Positions 47,901 through 60,893 are shown, counted from the stretch's first letter. The stretch is 64,000 nucleotides of DNA from Hypomesus transpacificus (GCF_021917145.1 NC_061082.1:19577952-19641951); one strand, 5' to 3'. Numbers and translations are program-made. The notes: generated by a model from the letters alone, not told the origin.

Positions 47901-49171
47901 ACAGGGAAAGAATTCTAGAAAAAGAGAGAGTAATAGAGAGAGAGACAGGGAGAGAGAGAGTGCTAAAGAGAGAGAGAGAGAGTCATAGAGATACAGGGAG
48001 ATAGAGAGTGCAAGAGAGAGACAGAGAAAGAAGAGGCAGAGAGAGACTGATTTAAAAAAAAACCTTCATACAGGCCTCTTCCTTTTGTTGTGCTCCTCTA
48101 ATATCTGTCGTATTTCCAGGATGGCCTCCTGTTGAAAAGCAGTTCCCAGTGCTCTGAAACCGAAACACATCACACGTCCATCGTCAACAGCAGAGCGGTC
48201 AGGAAGAGGCACATTGAAAGCGTCACTGAGGGTGGGTTACCTGTGTGTGTCTGCTGTTGAATACATTTCATCTGACACCAGGGACCATGCACTGTACGTG
48301 GAACTTCAATAAAACAAAAGCACTTTATTTCTTCATATCATTTAGCGTGGTAAACTGTAGAGAACATTGTTCTAGTACATATCAAACAAAAAAGTATATG
48401 CTTTTAGACTTCAAAAGTATTTGAAAAGTATTTCAAAAGACAAACTTTAAAACGTTTTTCCAAACATTATTTGAGGAGGCTACTGACTTGCTGGACATCC
48501 CTTTGGAGACTTTGAGGAGTTTTCCTGCGAGTTTCTGAAGGCCTTTCGCATAGTTGAGCTCAAGTTCAGCCCTACAGTGGCCAAAGGTAAAGTGCTTTAG
48601 TCACACAAAAGGTAAAAGAATAACTTGACTGATCATTAAAGTTCAGGCGGTTCATGCAGCTGCAGTACACCTGAATCACTTTTCATTTGGCAAGAATGTC
48701 AAGAATATGTTCAACTGAACAGTTAGGTGCTGTCATTTATGTGAGCAGAACGCTAACATTTGGTCACAGTAAGGAGGCAGGGCATTTAAGATGTTGAATT
48801 GTTTAGAAAAACCACAACATTGAGTGAAAGTTACCTTTGTTGAAATACCCCCATGAGTTCCTTACAGAAATGCTCCCCATTCTTGGAAAACCTCTTCAGA
48901 TCTTGGTACAACAGATTATACTGAAGTAAAATATATTGAAGAAGTAATTAAAGTCATCAAGTACATTAAATTTGTTCTCAATCTGTCAAGCCATCTAAGG
49001 GTCTTGGCAAATACTGCCAATCTAATTTACCAAAACACACATCAATGCTTTCCAGATATTTCCTGACGAAAACTAGAAGGCAATTGTACATGTCTATGAT
49101 TTGAATTTGTGGAACCTAAAAGAGAATTGTACCAAAGAACTCACAGTGCAGGTGCTCACAGGGTCCTTCAT
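44940..49171 (-). CDS. nostrin: Nostrin (F-BAR and SH3 adaptor, nitric oxide synthase trafficking)
   Basis: Adaptor that binds eNOS, dynamin and N-WASP and promotes caveolar/endocytic trafficking. Exons in gene order: 49171-49145, 48920-48835, 48571-48488, 48289-48241, 48153-48064, 47744-47682, 47593-47495, 47401-47276, 47079-46981, 46684-46559, 46362-46254, 46143-46055, 45963-45838, 45708-45360, 45253-45170, 45076-44940. Total 580 aa, against 506 in human. The start [20 protein letters not shown] mirrors human MRDPLTDCPYNKVYKNLKEF. The F-BAR region holds [14 protein letters not shown] and [13 protein letters not shown]. The SH3 domain runs from [15 protein letters not shown] to [11 protein letters not shown]. 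Exon 45708-45360 carries a Ser/Thr/Gln-rich linker longer than in mammals. Two offsetting one-frame shifts lie at about 48241-48250 and at the A-run 48083-48086. Confidence 0.93.
47835..48045. repeat. GA-rich tract (CT-rich on the nostrin strand)
   Basis: (GA)n with TGCTAGAGAGA-like interruptions between exons 48153-48064 and 47744-47682. On the sense strand it is pyrimidine-rich and lies about 90 bases upstream of the exon 47744 acceptor. Confidence 0.9.
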
Positions 49172-50549
49172 CTCGGCGCTCCCCTGCTTTATTGACTTTG
49201 CACTTTGACCACTCTATCACCAAAGTCATTCATGCGGAAATCACCTGCGCTCACTTTGAGATGTGCTGGGAGGAGAATTCCACTGGAGGATTCAAAATGT
49301 CTGTTCCAGCACTGTGATTGGCGACATGGCAACATGGCAACATGCATCCAATGACAGAAGTCGTTCATGTTGTCATCCATGACGTGACTCAAGTGGTTCC
49401 TTTGTACATTGTGTTTCATCTTCCAGCTTCCTCACATGACCTCCTCCAGTATTTCTGCAGATCTTCCTACTTTGAGTCTACATCCTCAAAAGAAACGAAT
49501 GTCCACATGTTCTATAGCATGCAAGGTGATTCATGTCCAATTCAGATCCCGCTTCCTGGCGTGATTTGTACATTTCTCACTACAAATGTGTACTGGTCAT
49601 TCTGTGCTACCCCAAGAGTCTGCTTGATTAAATTAATCACACCGACAAACATACTTTCTAACTTGCAATCTTTAATATCTTCATGGGTTTTATTTGAATA
49701 ATTTAAACACCATAGTGTCTGCCTCTAAAGAGGACCACGACACTTTATGAAACTTGTACCAGAAATGTATAATACTTAACAAAATTCCTGAATTTGAATT
49801 AATTGTTATCCCACACACAATACTGTGACTGATAGGTCATTTACAGTTCATGAGTGGACCATGTGTTTGCATTGTCCATATTAACGTATTCCATATTACA
49901 CCTTTCTATTCATCTGTGAGTGAAACTAATCTGACCATTGATATGGCATTGAATGGGCGAGGTGCACTATTAAAATCAAAACCAGTTCTTCAGCACTTTG
50001 CCAAGACTTGTACCGTGTGTGTCTACAGTAGATGTAAAGCTGAACTGAAAAGGTGGATTGTTCAAGATTGGATGAAGAACACTGACAGGCTAATAAGACA
50101 TCTTTTTTTTTTTACCACAATCTTGAAAAGATATCTATAAAAGAATAAATAACATAAAAAGACACCAACATCCAAAGTGACCACCTCAGTATGTCAGACT
50201 AAGTGTAAATAGCATGCTTATACCATGAAAGTGGAACGCTTTCATTCATTGGCTAAACAGAGTAGGCAGAACCGACGGGGCTGCTTGATATTCCACTGAG
50301 TGCAGTTTGATGCAAATATAGATGATGATCATAAAATGGGAGAGGGAACAGGTAAATAACCAAACAGATGACAGGACTGCCTTCAAATATTCTATTAAGA
50401 ACTTCCAGTACCAGACAAGCAATGTTGTTCAAGTCTCTCCCCCTGTTACACGCACGCACGCACACACACACACATACACACACAGACAGATCTATGACTG
50501 GATGTCTGCAGCTTGGTGCCAGTGATGCTGTAATGTCCCGTGGGGGTGG
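49172..50549. other. nostrin/cers6 intergenic region
   Basis: AT-rich; it contains the nostrin promoter and the cers6 3' UTR. A short (CA)n lies at 50452-50482. No coding exon was recognised. Confidence 0.5.
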
Positions 50550-53500
50550 TCAGTGTTCGTCTGGACAGGGCCCTCCTGTCAGGTAGCCGTTGGTGCCGTG
50601 GGCTCTGCTGCTCGTCCCATTGGTGCTGCTGCTGCTGCTGCTGTGGGGCTTCCGATTGGCCGGGGGCGTGTCGTCCTCGTCGGAGCTCGACTCGATGTCG
50701 CTGCGGTCGTCCTTGGACACCTGTGTGGGGGGAGAGTAGGACCTGTTAGACTACAGAGACAGCACCTGCTGTGGTGTAGGGTCCAAAACACAGAGGAGGA
50801 GAAGGGGGGGGAAAGGGGGGAAGGACTGCTTTCAGGTCTCTAAGCCCAGTCTCTAGATGGACATCACATCAGAACACATGAACACACAGTCCAGCAGGTG
50901 AAAGTCCACACTACAGGAAAGATGAAACAACAAGCTGCCCTAAAACAGCCGCAAGTAAACGCATTATTTCAAAGTCATGTGAAGCTGGATGCTTCATGTG
51001 GTCGGCCCGTGTCGTCTACTCACATGTAAAGGGTTCCACTTCCCTGCCTGGCAGGGCAGCAGGCCAGCACCGAGAGCAGAGAGATCAGAGGTCAGGGAGA
51101 GAACAGCAGAAACAGCTGGAGCTACCGTACAGTCAATCAAATAAGACTCCCAACACCAGTCAAACGTCCCATAGGCAGCTCCCACATGTAGCTACGGCTA
51201 ACCCCATACTTCAAAACGACAGGTGGTCCTGACTGGGTGATAATAACCCCATTCCCGATTCGCCTCCACCAAAACATGTCTCCAGAAGGTTCAGGGAGGT
51301 GTGTGGGCTCACCTTCCCCCTGGAGATGGCTCTCCAGGCTGCCTTCACGATGAGGTAGGCCCAGAGGCTGTGCAGCAGCTGCAGTAGGGTGAGCAGCAGG
51401 TTGAACACCCACCAGGACGGGTACGGCCCCACGATCTCCCAGCTCTCAAACAAGGTTGTGTTTAAAATCCTGAAAGGGACAAGGGAGGGACGGGAGAAGA
51501 GAGAGAGAGGTTAGAGAGAGGGGTGAGAGAGAGAGGTGAGAGACAGGTGAGACAGAGGTTAGATAGAGGAGAGAGAGAGGTTAGAGAGAGGTTAGAGAGA
51601 GGAGAGAGGTTAGAGAGGCATGAGGTGATACGCAGAAGCAGACAGGGAGAAAGAGAGTGACAGAGAGAGACAGAAAGAGAGAGTGACAGAGAGAGACAGA
51701 AAGAGAGAGTGACAGAGACAGAAACAGAGAGTGACAGAGAGAGACAGAAAGAGAGAGTGACAGAGACAGAAACAGAGAGTGACAGAGAGAGACAGAAAGA
51801 GAGAGTGACAGAGAGAGACAGAAAGAGAGAGTGACAGAGAGAGACAGAAAGAGAGAGTGACAGAGACAGAAACAGAGAGTGACAGAGAGAGACAGAAACA
51901 GAGAGTGACAGAGAGAGAAACAGAGAGTGACAGAGAGAGACAGAAACAGAGAGTGACAGAGAGAGACAGAAAGAGAGAGTGACAGAGACAGAAACAGAGA
52001 GTGACAGAGAGAGACAGAGAGAGACAAAAAGAGTGACAGAGACAGAAACAGAGAGTGACAGAGAGAGACAGAAACAGAGAGTGACAGAGAGAGACAGAAA
52101 GAGTGACAGAGAGAGACAGAAACAGAGTGACAGAGAGAGACAGAAACAGAGAGTGACAGAGAGAGACAGAAACAGAGAGTGACAGAGAGAGACAGAAAGA
52201 GAGAGTGACAGAGACAGAAACAGAGAGTGACAGAGACAGAAACAGAGAGTGACAGAGAGAGACAGAAACAGAGAGTGACAGAGAGAGACAGAAACAGAGA
52301 GTGACAGAGAGAGACAGAAAGAGAGAGTGACAGAGACAGAAACAGAGAGTGACAGAGACAGAAACAGAGAGTGACAGAGAGAGACAGAAAGAGTGACAGA
52401 GACAGAAACAGAGAGTGACAGAGAGAGACAGAAACAGAGAGTGACAGAGAGAGACAGAAACAGAGAGTGACAGAGAGAGACAGAAAGAGAGAGTGACAGA
52501 GACAGAAACAGAGAGTGACAGAGACAGAAACAGAGAGTGACAGAGACAGAAACAGAGAGTGACAGAGAGAGACAGAAACAGAGAGTGACAGAGAGAGACA
52601 GAAACAGAGAGTGACAGAGAGAGACAGAAAGAGAGAGTGACAGAGAGAGACAGAAACAGAGAGTGACAGAGAGAGACAGAAACAGAGAGTGACAGAGACA
52701 GAAACAGAGAGTGACAGAGAGAGACAGAAACAGAGAGTGACAGAGAGAGACAGAAAGAGAGAGTGACAGATAGAGACAGAAAGAGAGAGTGACAAGTAAG
52801 AGAGATATAGAGAACAAGAAAAACTGAGAGGGGACGACAGACAGACTGAGACAGTCAACTTACTACCTTGTTGAGGTATGAAGCAAAATGCCACATGGAG
52901 ACACAATGTAATATGGATGACATATGTTACAGTCCTCCTTCAGTACATCACATCCACGGAAAGAGGTGTTACTGGACCAGTAATTGCAAATGGTAGGCTG
53001 TGAATCTTCCTGCTGCTATCGTGCCGAAGCCATGGCAACCGCTCTCACAAGTACAGTAATGGCAACTTTCCGGCTGCTGCAGGGCTGGTTGCAGGGCTGG
53101 TTGCAGGGCTGGTTACCAGGACAGAGGTGTACTGTACAACCCACAGAGTAAGAGCAAGCAAGAGCGCTCACGTCTTGAAATAGATTTCCCTTCACCGTCA
53201 AGGATCTGCCTCCAAACGGAAGGCTTCAAGACAGCTCGGCCTTACAACCGCTAGAGGTCTTGTCACTACACTGACGGTCATTTGTCACGTTGTCCTGGAT
53301 GTGATTCTGTACCACCGGTGAGGTCACCTCCATAGAAACATATCTGGGTTCATTAAACTGGGTTGTTGTCCATGGCCACGACTGTCCGTACAGCAAGTGC
53401 CTTATTAAAAACACTAAATCACGTCTCCTTTCACGTTTTCCAGGGACTGTGACAGTGCAGAGGGGAGGAAGAGCCTTCAGGCTCAAGGACTGCAGCTGAT

Positions 53501-56500
53501 TCACTGTTCACTCACATCAAAGCAGGCCTGACAAATATATTCCATTACAATTGATATGCACCAATCTGACTAATTACCTAGCGTGAAATCAGAGAAAAAG
53601 AGACAATGAGATTGTATCCGTGTTGCAAATGTCTGACCGGTTTCAGCTACTAAGGAACAGGCACCTCAAACCCTGCTCTCTAGATACACTTCAGAGTCCT
53701 TTTATTCATTTTAATGATGTCTCAATGTCCAATCAAGCGACCGGTTGAAAAGATTAGGGATAATGCCAGTAATGATTTGCCGTCATCCCATTTGTTATCC
53801 ACTTTCAAGTCGGAAGATATTATGTCCATAATGTGGCCGTATAAATAGTTACTATTACCAAGCAACACCATTCACCAGGACTTGTATGAAGCCCAACCTT
53901 CACAAGAAAAGAAAAACGTTTGTGGCATCTGGAAGAGCCGCACATGTAAACACACCTAGAAAGTTGAATTGTCTGCACACTGCCGTGACCTGTCCCTGGC
54001 AGAACAAGTACTGCAGACAGATTCATTCAAACAAACAGGCTCATGGTTAGAATTAGGGTTGGGTCATAAATAAGTTACACTATTAACAAGTAACAGCAAA
54101 ATAAATGTTGAGTTGGTATACTACCTAAACCAGCTTCAAATTTTAAGCAGCTCTTTTGCAGTAAAATTACCATATTTGCCTTTTTGGCAAGATACGACAC
54201 CTCTCCTGACTTATGGCATGTCCTGCACAGAATAAAACTCTCAGATGGTGTCGAAGAGGCCTGTACACACAGGTATGAGTTTGAAAGGGCAGACACATTG
54301 GGGAGGATGTCCCAGGATCAGGGACTGCTGTCAAACACGGTGCATCCCTCTGCTTTAAGAAGTATCCTGTGTGTCGCCGCATGTTTCAGTACATTCGACG
54401 TGCTTCCCCCTTTGCACATAAACGTTTTGAAACATTTATTGCATTTTGCAATGTCGGAATCCTTGGCTGTGAAATACAGCCACACTTTCGCCCGCTTTGC
54501 TTTAGGCATAAATGCACTAAAAGCTAGCTAATGATAGACTAGCTGAGCAAGTGTGATAAGTTTACTAGTGATCACGTGCTGTGAATGGTTAATATGCTTT
54601 AACGTCCCTTTTGGTGAGCCCAGAGGGAAAATATGGCATTTTGAAAGTAGCCTACATTGACGGTAGCTAGCTAACGGTAGACTACAGAGAAAGTGTGACA
54701 TTTTTACGTCCGTTTCGGAGCGACAGAGGGAAAATATTTTTGTCAACACATGACACAACACACAGTGGAACCAAAATGACTGTTCTAATCCGGTCGCGTA
54801 AGAACCGGTTCCATAATGGAACCGGGTTTCGGTACCCAACCCTAGTTAGAATGAGACTCCTGTCCTGTAGGGGGAGCCACTCACCACACAGGATAAACAC
54901 CCAGTCTGGAGCTGATGAACAGAATCGCGAACATGGCAAACAGCAGGTTGCAGAGAGTTTGGCACTTGGCGTAGTTGGCCATCTTAGCTGCCTGCGAAAA
55001 ACAAACCACACGCATCCTACGTAAGGAACGGCTTCTCGGCACCAACAAAGAAGAAGAGAAAGAACACATCGGGAAAAGAACAGGAAGTGCTCGGAGCCCC
55101 GCCCCCGGCTCACCTCCATCAGCACGTCAGCGGCGTCGTGGACGCACATGACCAGCGTGCCCACGCGCGCCATGTTGTTGACGTAGGAGAAGGTGATGAG
55201 GGAGATGGTCGCCAGGTGGTGAAGGAACATGAGCAGGAAGTCCTGGAGAGAGAGGGGGGGCGCACAGTTGTCATAGTAATATCGCCATTTGCAGAGAGAG
55301 AGAGAGAGAGAGACAGACAGAGACAGGGAGAGAGAGAGAGAGACACACAGGTTGTTTCTCTGATCTGTGTCACAGCGTAGGAGATGTACATGGAAGCAGG
55401 ATGGGGTTCCTGAGAGCCTTGCCCTGTTACAGGGGCATCCTCAGTCTACATACACCAGCCTTGTGACAAGCACATTTCTGTCATGTCATCATGCAGATGG
55501 CTTGGAAGGAGTTTTCCAAACAATCACTGGTGACAAGACCCAGCATTTTCCGTATTGTAGATGCGAATATACTGTACGTGTCACGACAAGCTGTATGTTG
55601 CCTCTCTGGATAGACTTCAAATACTCAATACTCAAATCAAATATGTGATTGTTAGGGCGGATTGACAGTAACTAAATGTGTCCCTTAGATCTAGGTGCGA
55701 GAGGATCTTGTTACTGCAAACTACATTAGAAAACGACACAAGAGGAGAGTCTACGCTACACTTACACGTTTGGAAGGGGGGTGGGAGGTGTTAGTCTTGT
55801 GAAAGTGAAAGCTTGTTCTGTGGATGGGTGACATGAGGAAGCCGGGGGTGAGGGGGAGCAGGAGGAGGGCAGGCGAGGAAGAGGACAGAGCAGCGTACAG
55901 ATGGAAGGCATGGCTACAGAGTGCAGGGAACATACTGGGTGTCAGGGGCCGCAGAGTGCCTCCTCAGTGTGCTGATGTGCATGAGAACACTGAAAGGAGA
56001 AACAAAAAACAGACAACATGCCAACAGTCAACACGGAAGATGAGAGGGCGGAGCCGTCGACAGCACAGCATCGTGGGATAGCTGTGAGGGTGAGGTTTGG
56101 CGGGGTGAAGGGAGGAGGAAGAGCAGCAACCGTCGGGGCAGCATGCAAATCGATTCTTTTTTTTAGGGAACCACAACCAGGAAGTGAAACATGTCATGAA
56201 CATTTTTATATAAATTATATCACGGATGAAATGGGTTGTCCACAGACAAAGTGATGCATGTTAAAATCATTTCTCTTTGTGCGACTTTTTGATAACCGTA
56301 ACTCCCGCGTAGCAAACATCCGATACACTGAGATGGTGTGTGCGTCTTTGCCCGTCACTAGGTGACAAACATCAGCATAATATAATATGAGACAGAGTTA
56401 CAGTCTCCTTTATTGTGGATGTGAGTGTCAATCCACAGATGATTGGCTTTCAGTCAGAGGATTAAACTGGACTGGGTCAGAGAACTAGGCCTCCTGAGAC

Positions 56501-59500
56501 ACAGTCTGTGCCACCCTCAGTCAGTTTGCAGGACTGAGTCTACATGCTGTGGAGGGGGAAGACAGATTAGAGAAGTAAGAATAAACGGAGAAAAAAAATA
56601 TCTCGGTCAATATTCCTTTTGTAACTGTGACTGGGTGCTTACATTACAGGTTCTATAAATAGTAACGTAACTAAAACAATAACCCTGGTAAGGAATGTAC
56701 CGATGGTTAGATTCTAGCAGCCGAAGGCCAAAACGAGAAAATCCAAAACAAATAGAGGAAAAAAACCTTTGAGAATGTTTTTCAGTAGATTCCACTTATA
56801 AAAATATGAGGACACACACACGCGCATACATACACACACTCTCTCATGGGAAATTACTAAATAATAATAATACTTTTCAAAGCCATGGAGCAGACAATGG
56901 TTTGGGGGTTGAAAGTGCAGCCAGACAGTACTGAGCAATCCGGGTGAGAGGGCGGTGGGCAAACAGGAGTTGGCCAGAGCGAAAGCAAATGAACAAATGA
57001 AATGAGAACAAAACAGACTGAAAATCAATGATTATTATTTAAGTGAATGCGTATTGCTTTTTGTAAAAGCTTGACAAAATAGATGGGAACAATGTCTGCG
57101 ATGACCTGATTTAACATCTGAACCGGCTGGTCTCCTACCTTCCTCTTGAAGTCCGTAAACTGGGAGAAGAGCAGAGACAGGTAGAAGGACAGCTCCAGTA
57201 TATAGTAGTAGTGAACATCCACAGACAGTGGCTGGAGGAAAACAGAACCACAGAGTGAGTACAAAAAAAACAACAACTGTTGCTCAAGTGGTATAGTCAG
57301 TATTCGGTTTTGATTGCTAGACCACATAGTGGTCATTTGGCAGAAGGAATACCCTCTCGACTTCCATCTACAGCAAACAAGGAGGACCTGTGCTATTCTG
57401 ACTGTAGCCTCACCTGGTAAGGGTAGTTGTACCAGCACTCTCTGGTGTTCCACAGCCACGGTGTCTGAGGACACAAACACACATTAGAGAGAAAGCTGAA
57501 ACATCCTTCTTGGAAACTCAAAACACTCAAAACTGACATTAGCCACGTAGGGCTGTGTTGGTAAAGCTCTGCGTAATCTAACCTACCCCCCCTGAAGACT
57601 CTGGAATCATCGTTAAAAGCTACATTTCTGTCAATACCGTTTCACAGCTTTTTAACGCCATGTCGGGTAATAAACATGTTTGTTCTTGTACAGAACACAT
57701 TTAGTGGTAAGGTTTTTACTATTGTATTATTTACACAGCTTTAACACCGTTGTGTGCATAGCAGCTAATGTGCGTATTACTCCTATAATTATTCCTTTGT
57801 TTTACAAAAGCGTCACATTTTGGTCTCCTGCAACCACTGAGTGAAATCCGGTGATTGGTTTCAGACTTTCTTGTTGTTGAGTTCCTCCTGGTTAAGATCT
57901 GTGGGTTCCGAGTTTCAGACATGCTCCGTGGAACTTTGAAACTTCACTCCCATGCACATGGAACATAGTTTTGTTCGCTACACGAGCTCAGGTGCGGTAA
58001 GCGTCTAGTTTCTTTACACCATGATTGCCTTTGTTAACTTATTCTCTGAAGTCATGTTTCTGTATGGATTTGTTTTTATTATTCCTGCGTATTGATTCTC
58101 TTAGCATTTATAAAATACAATTCATTTTCCATTTATAGTTACTGGTCCTAGTTGTACATATCTTTCCGCACAGGAAGGTAACACGACACTGAGCTAGCAT
58201 CGATGAGCTATTAACTGTTCATGAATACATGCTTTTGAACAAGGACAAGCGTATGGAGTTAGATTAGTTTCATAATTCAAACAAACAAACTTCACACGAT
58301 CCAAACAAACGTAACACGATTCATACAAACATAACACGATTCAAACAAACAAACGTAACATGATTCAAACAAACGTAACACGATTCACAAATGTATTTCG
58401 TGATTCACAAATATAACACGATTCACAAATAAATGACCCTATTACATTCGTTTGCAACCTGCCAAACACAAGTTACAAATCCCTGCATTTGTTGGTGTGG
58501 ATTTTTGGAACTTTCCTGACGCGCTTAGATTCACAAATGCATTTTTTTCTAAGAGATATCCTCTGCAGCCTATCAGATGTTTCCAATTTTAGCCAATCAC
58601 CGGAGAATGTCTAATATGGGTAGACGGGCTCTGCGTTAGCCTAGGAAACACGGAAAATGACTAAACATGAATCCTGCCATTCTCAACAATATTCAATCAC
58701 GTATGATCATCGGTTTAGTAAGATTAACAAGCAACATTTCACCTACATGCTACCAGACGACATTGCTCGTGGTCTGAAGGAGACGATGTCCGTCATTATG
58801 GCAGGTTGTTGAAGACCACATAGACACGTTAATGTGATTGGCTAAAATTGGAAGAGACGATCTGATAGGATGCAGAGGATATCTTTTAGAAAAAATGCAT
58901 TTGTGAATCTAAGCGCGTCAGGAAAGTTCCAAAAATCCACACCAACGAATGCAGGGATTCACACGAACGAATGCAGGGATTCACACCAACGAATGCAGGG
59001 ATTTGTAACTTGTGATTGTCAGGTTGCAAACGAATGTAATAGGGTCATTTATTTGAGAATCGCGTTACATTTGTGAATCACGAAATACATTTGAGAATCG
59101 TTTCGAGTTACGTTTGTTTGAATCGTGTTACGTTTGTTTGAAACGTGTTATGTTTGTATGAATCGTGTTACGTTTGTTTGGATTGTGTTGCGTTTGTTTG
59201 TTTGAATTATGAAACTAATCTAACTCCATACAAGCGGAGCCTCTGAGTCACTATTTCAGTAGGGCTTCCCATGCATGTCACCGTGACCACTGACTGCAGA
59301 GCTAAACTTGAGAGCTAAACATGGTACATACACATTTCAAAAGTTTAATTCATATATTAACAAGGTTATTCCTTGCAGTCATAAACGGTCCTACAATCAG
59401 GGACAAGAAAACCTGCCCTAACAACTGCTTTTCTCTCTTGGACCAATCAAAGATTAGGTACCAAGAGAAATGCTGAATGAACGTAGGGCAATGCACCTCA

Positions 59501-60893
59501 GCTGGTGCCCTCCTCGGCTGATATCAGAGCACTGGTGTGCTGTTCCCAAAAGCATATTTACATACATCATAAAGTGAAATCAATCTCTTGTGCTGAACAC
59601 TGGCTCTGGCTCTACACCTGACGGCTGGTTGTTTGAGGGGCCAACGGAAAACTGAAGCAGCTCGCTTGGCTGCACTGAACACATTTGCTTGGAACTTTAT
59701 GTCAGGGTACTCAATGCAGTCAGTGTATAATAATAATACAAGTTAATAAAGAGTTCTTGATTTAGATTTTTCACAAGGAAGCTGAACACATCGATAAAGG
59801 CCCTGGTTGTAAATACAAAAAAGACAACCCACATTAAATCATCCAACTAAAGGAACATTCACCCATAACCAACCATGACCCAATTATCTGTAAGGCCCCA
59901 AGGCGGCCATATAAAATACGACACTGGAAGTTTCCCTTTAGGAAAACGTTGTGTGGAGGGAAAACTGCAACTTTGGTAGGCCTGTTGAGTCTGCACACCC
60001 AGCACTGTGTTCCTGACTAGCAGCACACCCAGCCCTGTGTTCCTGACCTGCTGCACACCCAGCCCTGTGTTCCTGACCTGCTGCACACCCAGCCCTGTGT
60101 TCCTGACCTGCTGCACACCCAGCACTGTGTTGCCCCTGGAGACCTGCTGCACACCCAGCGCTGTGTTGCCCCTGGAGACCTGCTGCACACCCAGCCCTGT
60201 GTTGCCCCTGGAGACCTGCTGCACACCCAGCGCTGTGTTGCCCCTGGAGACCTGCTGCACACCCAGCGCTGTGTTGCCCCTGGAGACCTGCTGCACACCC
60301 AGGCCTGTGTTGCCCCTGGAGACCTGGCCCTGCTGCAAGCGACAGACTCATTTCCCAAAGTGCTTCGTCACCCAACTTGTTTCACTGAGAAATTCTGGCG
60401 GCTGCCCTATCTGCCTCGTCCCCTCCTCAAGATCACGATTAGACTGATCAATCCTCGACGGAATGGTTTAAGCATTCAATTACTAGATGCTCTTTCAGAC
60501 CAAGGCCACACACCGTTACACAGAGTCGACAACACTGGATGCAGACACAAAGAACATCAGTGGATGGTAGTGTGACGCTAGTGTGTTCTGAATGGTGCTC
60601 CGGTGCAAATACACAATTATGCATTATACATACTAGGCTGAGAACATGGATCCATTATTTAGCAGCACCTTTCTTGGTTAAAGTGCTTGAAAAAAGGAAC
60701 ATTGTTTGTCAGCTGTTCCTCCTTGCAGTGCAACAATCTCGTGTAACTGACATACATAGTGAAATGACAACCACAGTGTGTGATACTGCATACCTAATCA
60801 TAGATTTGTCTCAATTCAAAACAATGATAACTTACCTTTTTAAGAAAACGAACTCCATAGGTAAATATGTACAGGTAAAACGAAAACCTCCAC
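50550..60893 (-). CDS. cers6: Ceramide synthase 6, 3' part of gene
   Basis: ER membrane enzyme that N-acylates sphinganine; mammalian CerS6 prefers C14-C16 acyl-CoA. Exons in gene order: 60893-60836 (phase-2 entry), 57464-57414, 57231-57139, 55242-55114, 54991-54885, 51469-51313, 50720-50550 (TGA at 50552-50550). They join in frame to about 254 residues, matching human residues from about 131 to the C-terminus. They cover most of the TLC domain, including [32 protein letters not shown], the catalytic-type histidines in FLHHL and VHDAADVL, and [18 protein letters not shown]. The acidic tail has the CK2-type motif [14 protein letters not shown], then a poly-Ser run encoded by a CAG repeat and HGTNGYL. 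The N-terminus and homeobox-like region lie beyond the right edge. CerS6 rather than another CerS is inferred from synteny beside nostrin. Confidence 0.93.
51480..52800. repeat. GA-rich 1.3-kb array (CT-rich on the cers6 strand) abutting a splice acceptor
   Basis: GACAGAGAGAGACAGAAACA-type units with internal variants. On the cers6 strand it is a very long pyrimidine-rich tract ending at the acceptor of exon 51469-51313. It generates long spurious frames of Leu/Ser/Cys repeats. Confidence 0.96.
54054..54844 (-). mobile_element. Deleted hAT transposon with BED zinc-finger remnant, in a cers6 intron
   Basis: Termini are TAGGGTTGGGT and ACCCAACCCTA. They are flanked by a perfect 8-bp target duplication, GTTAGAAT (54046-54053 and 54845-54852), the length typical of hAT elements. 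The minus strand (54509-54318) encodes 63 residues with a BED-type finger: VWLYFT, then CNKC, GGSTSN and HAATH, so the C-x2-C and H-x3-H ligands are all present. The rest of the transposase is missing, so the element cannot move itself. It lies between exons 54991-54885 and 51469-51313. Confidence 0.85.
55290..55348. repeat. (GA)n, CT-rich on the cers6 strand
   Basis: AGAGAGAGAGACAGACAGAG-type tract about 50 bases upstream, on the gene strand, of the acceptor of exon 55242-55114. Confidence 0.88.
55349..57138. other. cers6 intron without recognised features
   Basis: About 1.8 kb between exons 57231-57139 and 55242-55114. No conserved coding sequence or clear transposon boundary was seen. Confidence 0.45.
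58252..59230. mobile_element. Fold-back (long terminal inverted repeat) DNA element in a cers6 intron
   Basis: Left arm 58252-58600 and right arm 58834-59230 are inverted copies around a 233-base centre. The tips read TATGGAGTTAGATTAGTTTC and GAAACTAATCTAACTCCATA. CAAGCG flanks both ends (58246-58251 and 59231-59236), a likely 6-bp target duplication, or 7 bp if the shared A is counted. Each arm has an outer zone of AACAAACGTAACACGATTCA-like subrepeats and an inner unique part. The right arm has two extra copies of a 23-bp subunit containing GAATGCAGGGATTCACAC. The centre has no frame I recognise. Confidence 0.85.
59231..60000. other. cers6 intron sequence without recognised features
   Basis: No coding exon. 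A (TAA)n-like stretch lies near 59729. Confidence 0.45.
59995..60335. repeat. 31/36-bp minisatellite, cers6 intron
   Basis: About ten units sharing CTGCTGCACACCCAG. The first few carry CCTGTGTTCCTGAC and the later ones GTGTTGCCCCTGGAGAC, so two subfamilies sit side by side. Confidence 0.93.

Noticed and set aside
49030-49125. Possible nostrin second exon with an open minus-strand frame
   Set aside because: MKDPVSTCT joins directly to YNLLYQ as in human nostrin; this segment resembles nothing in the family and has a poor donor.
51462-52906. Two overlapping minus-strand frames of about 440-450 codons rich in Leu, Ser and Cys
   Set aside because: They are translations of the GA/CT repeat array inside a cers6 intron; real exon 51469-51313 overlaps only the edge.
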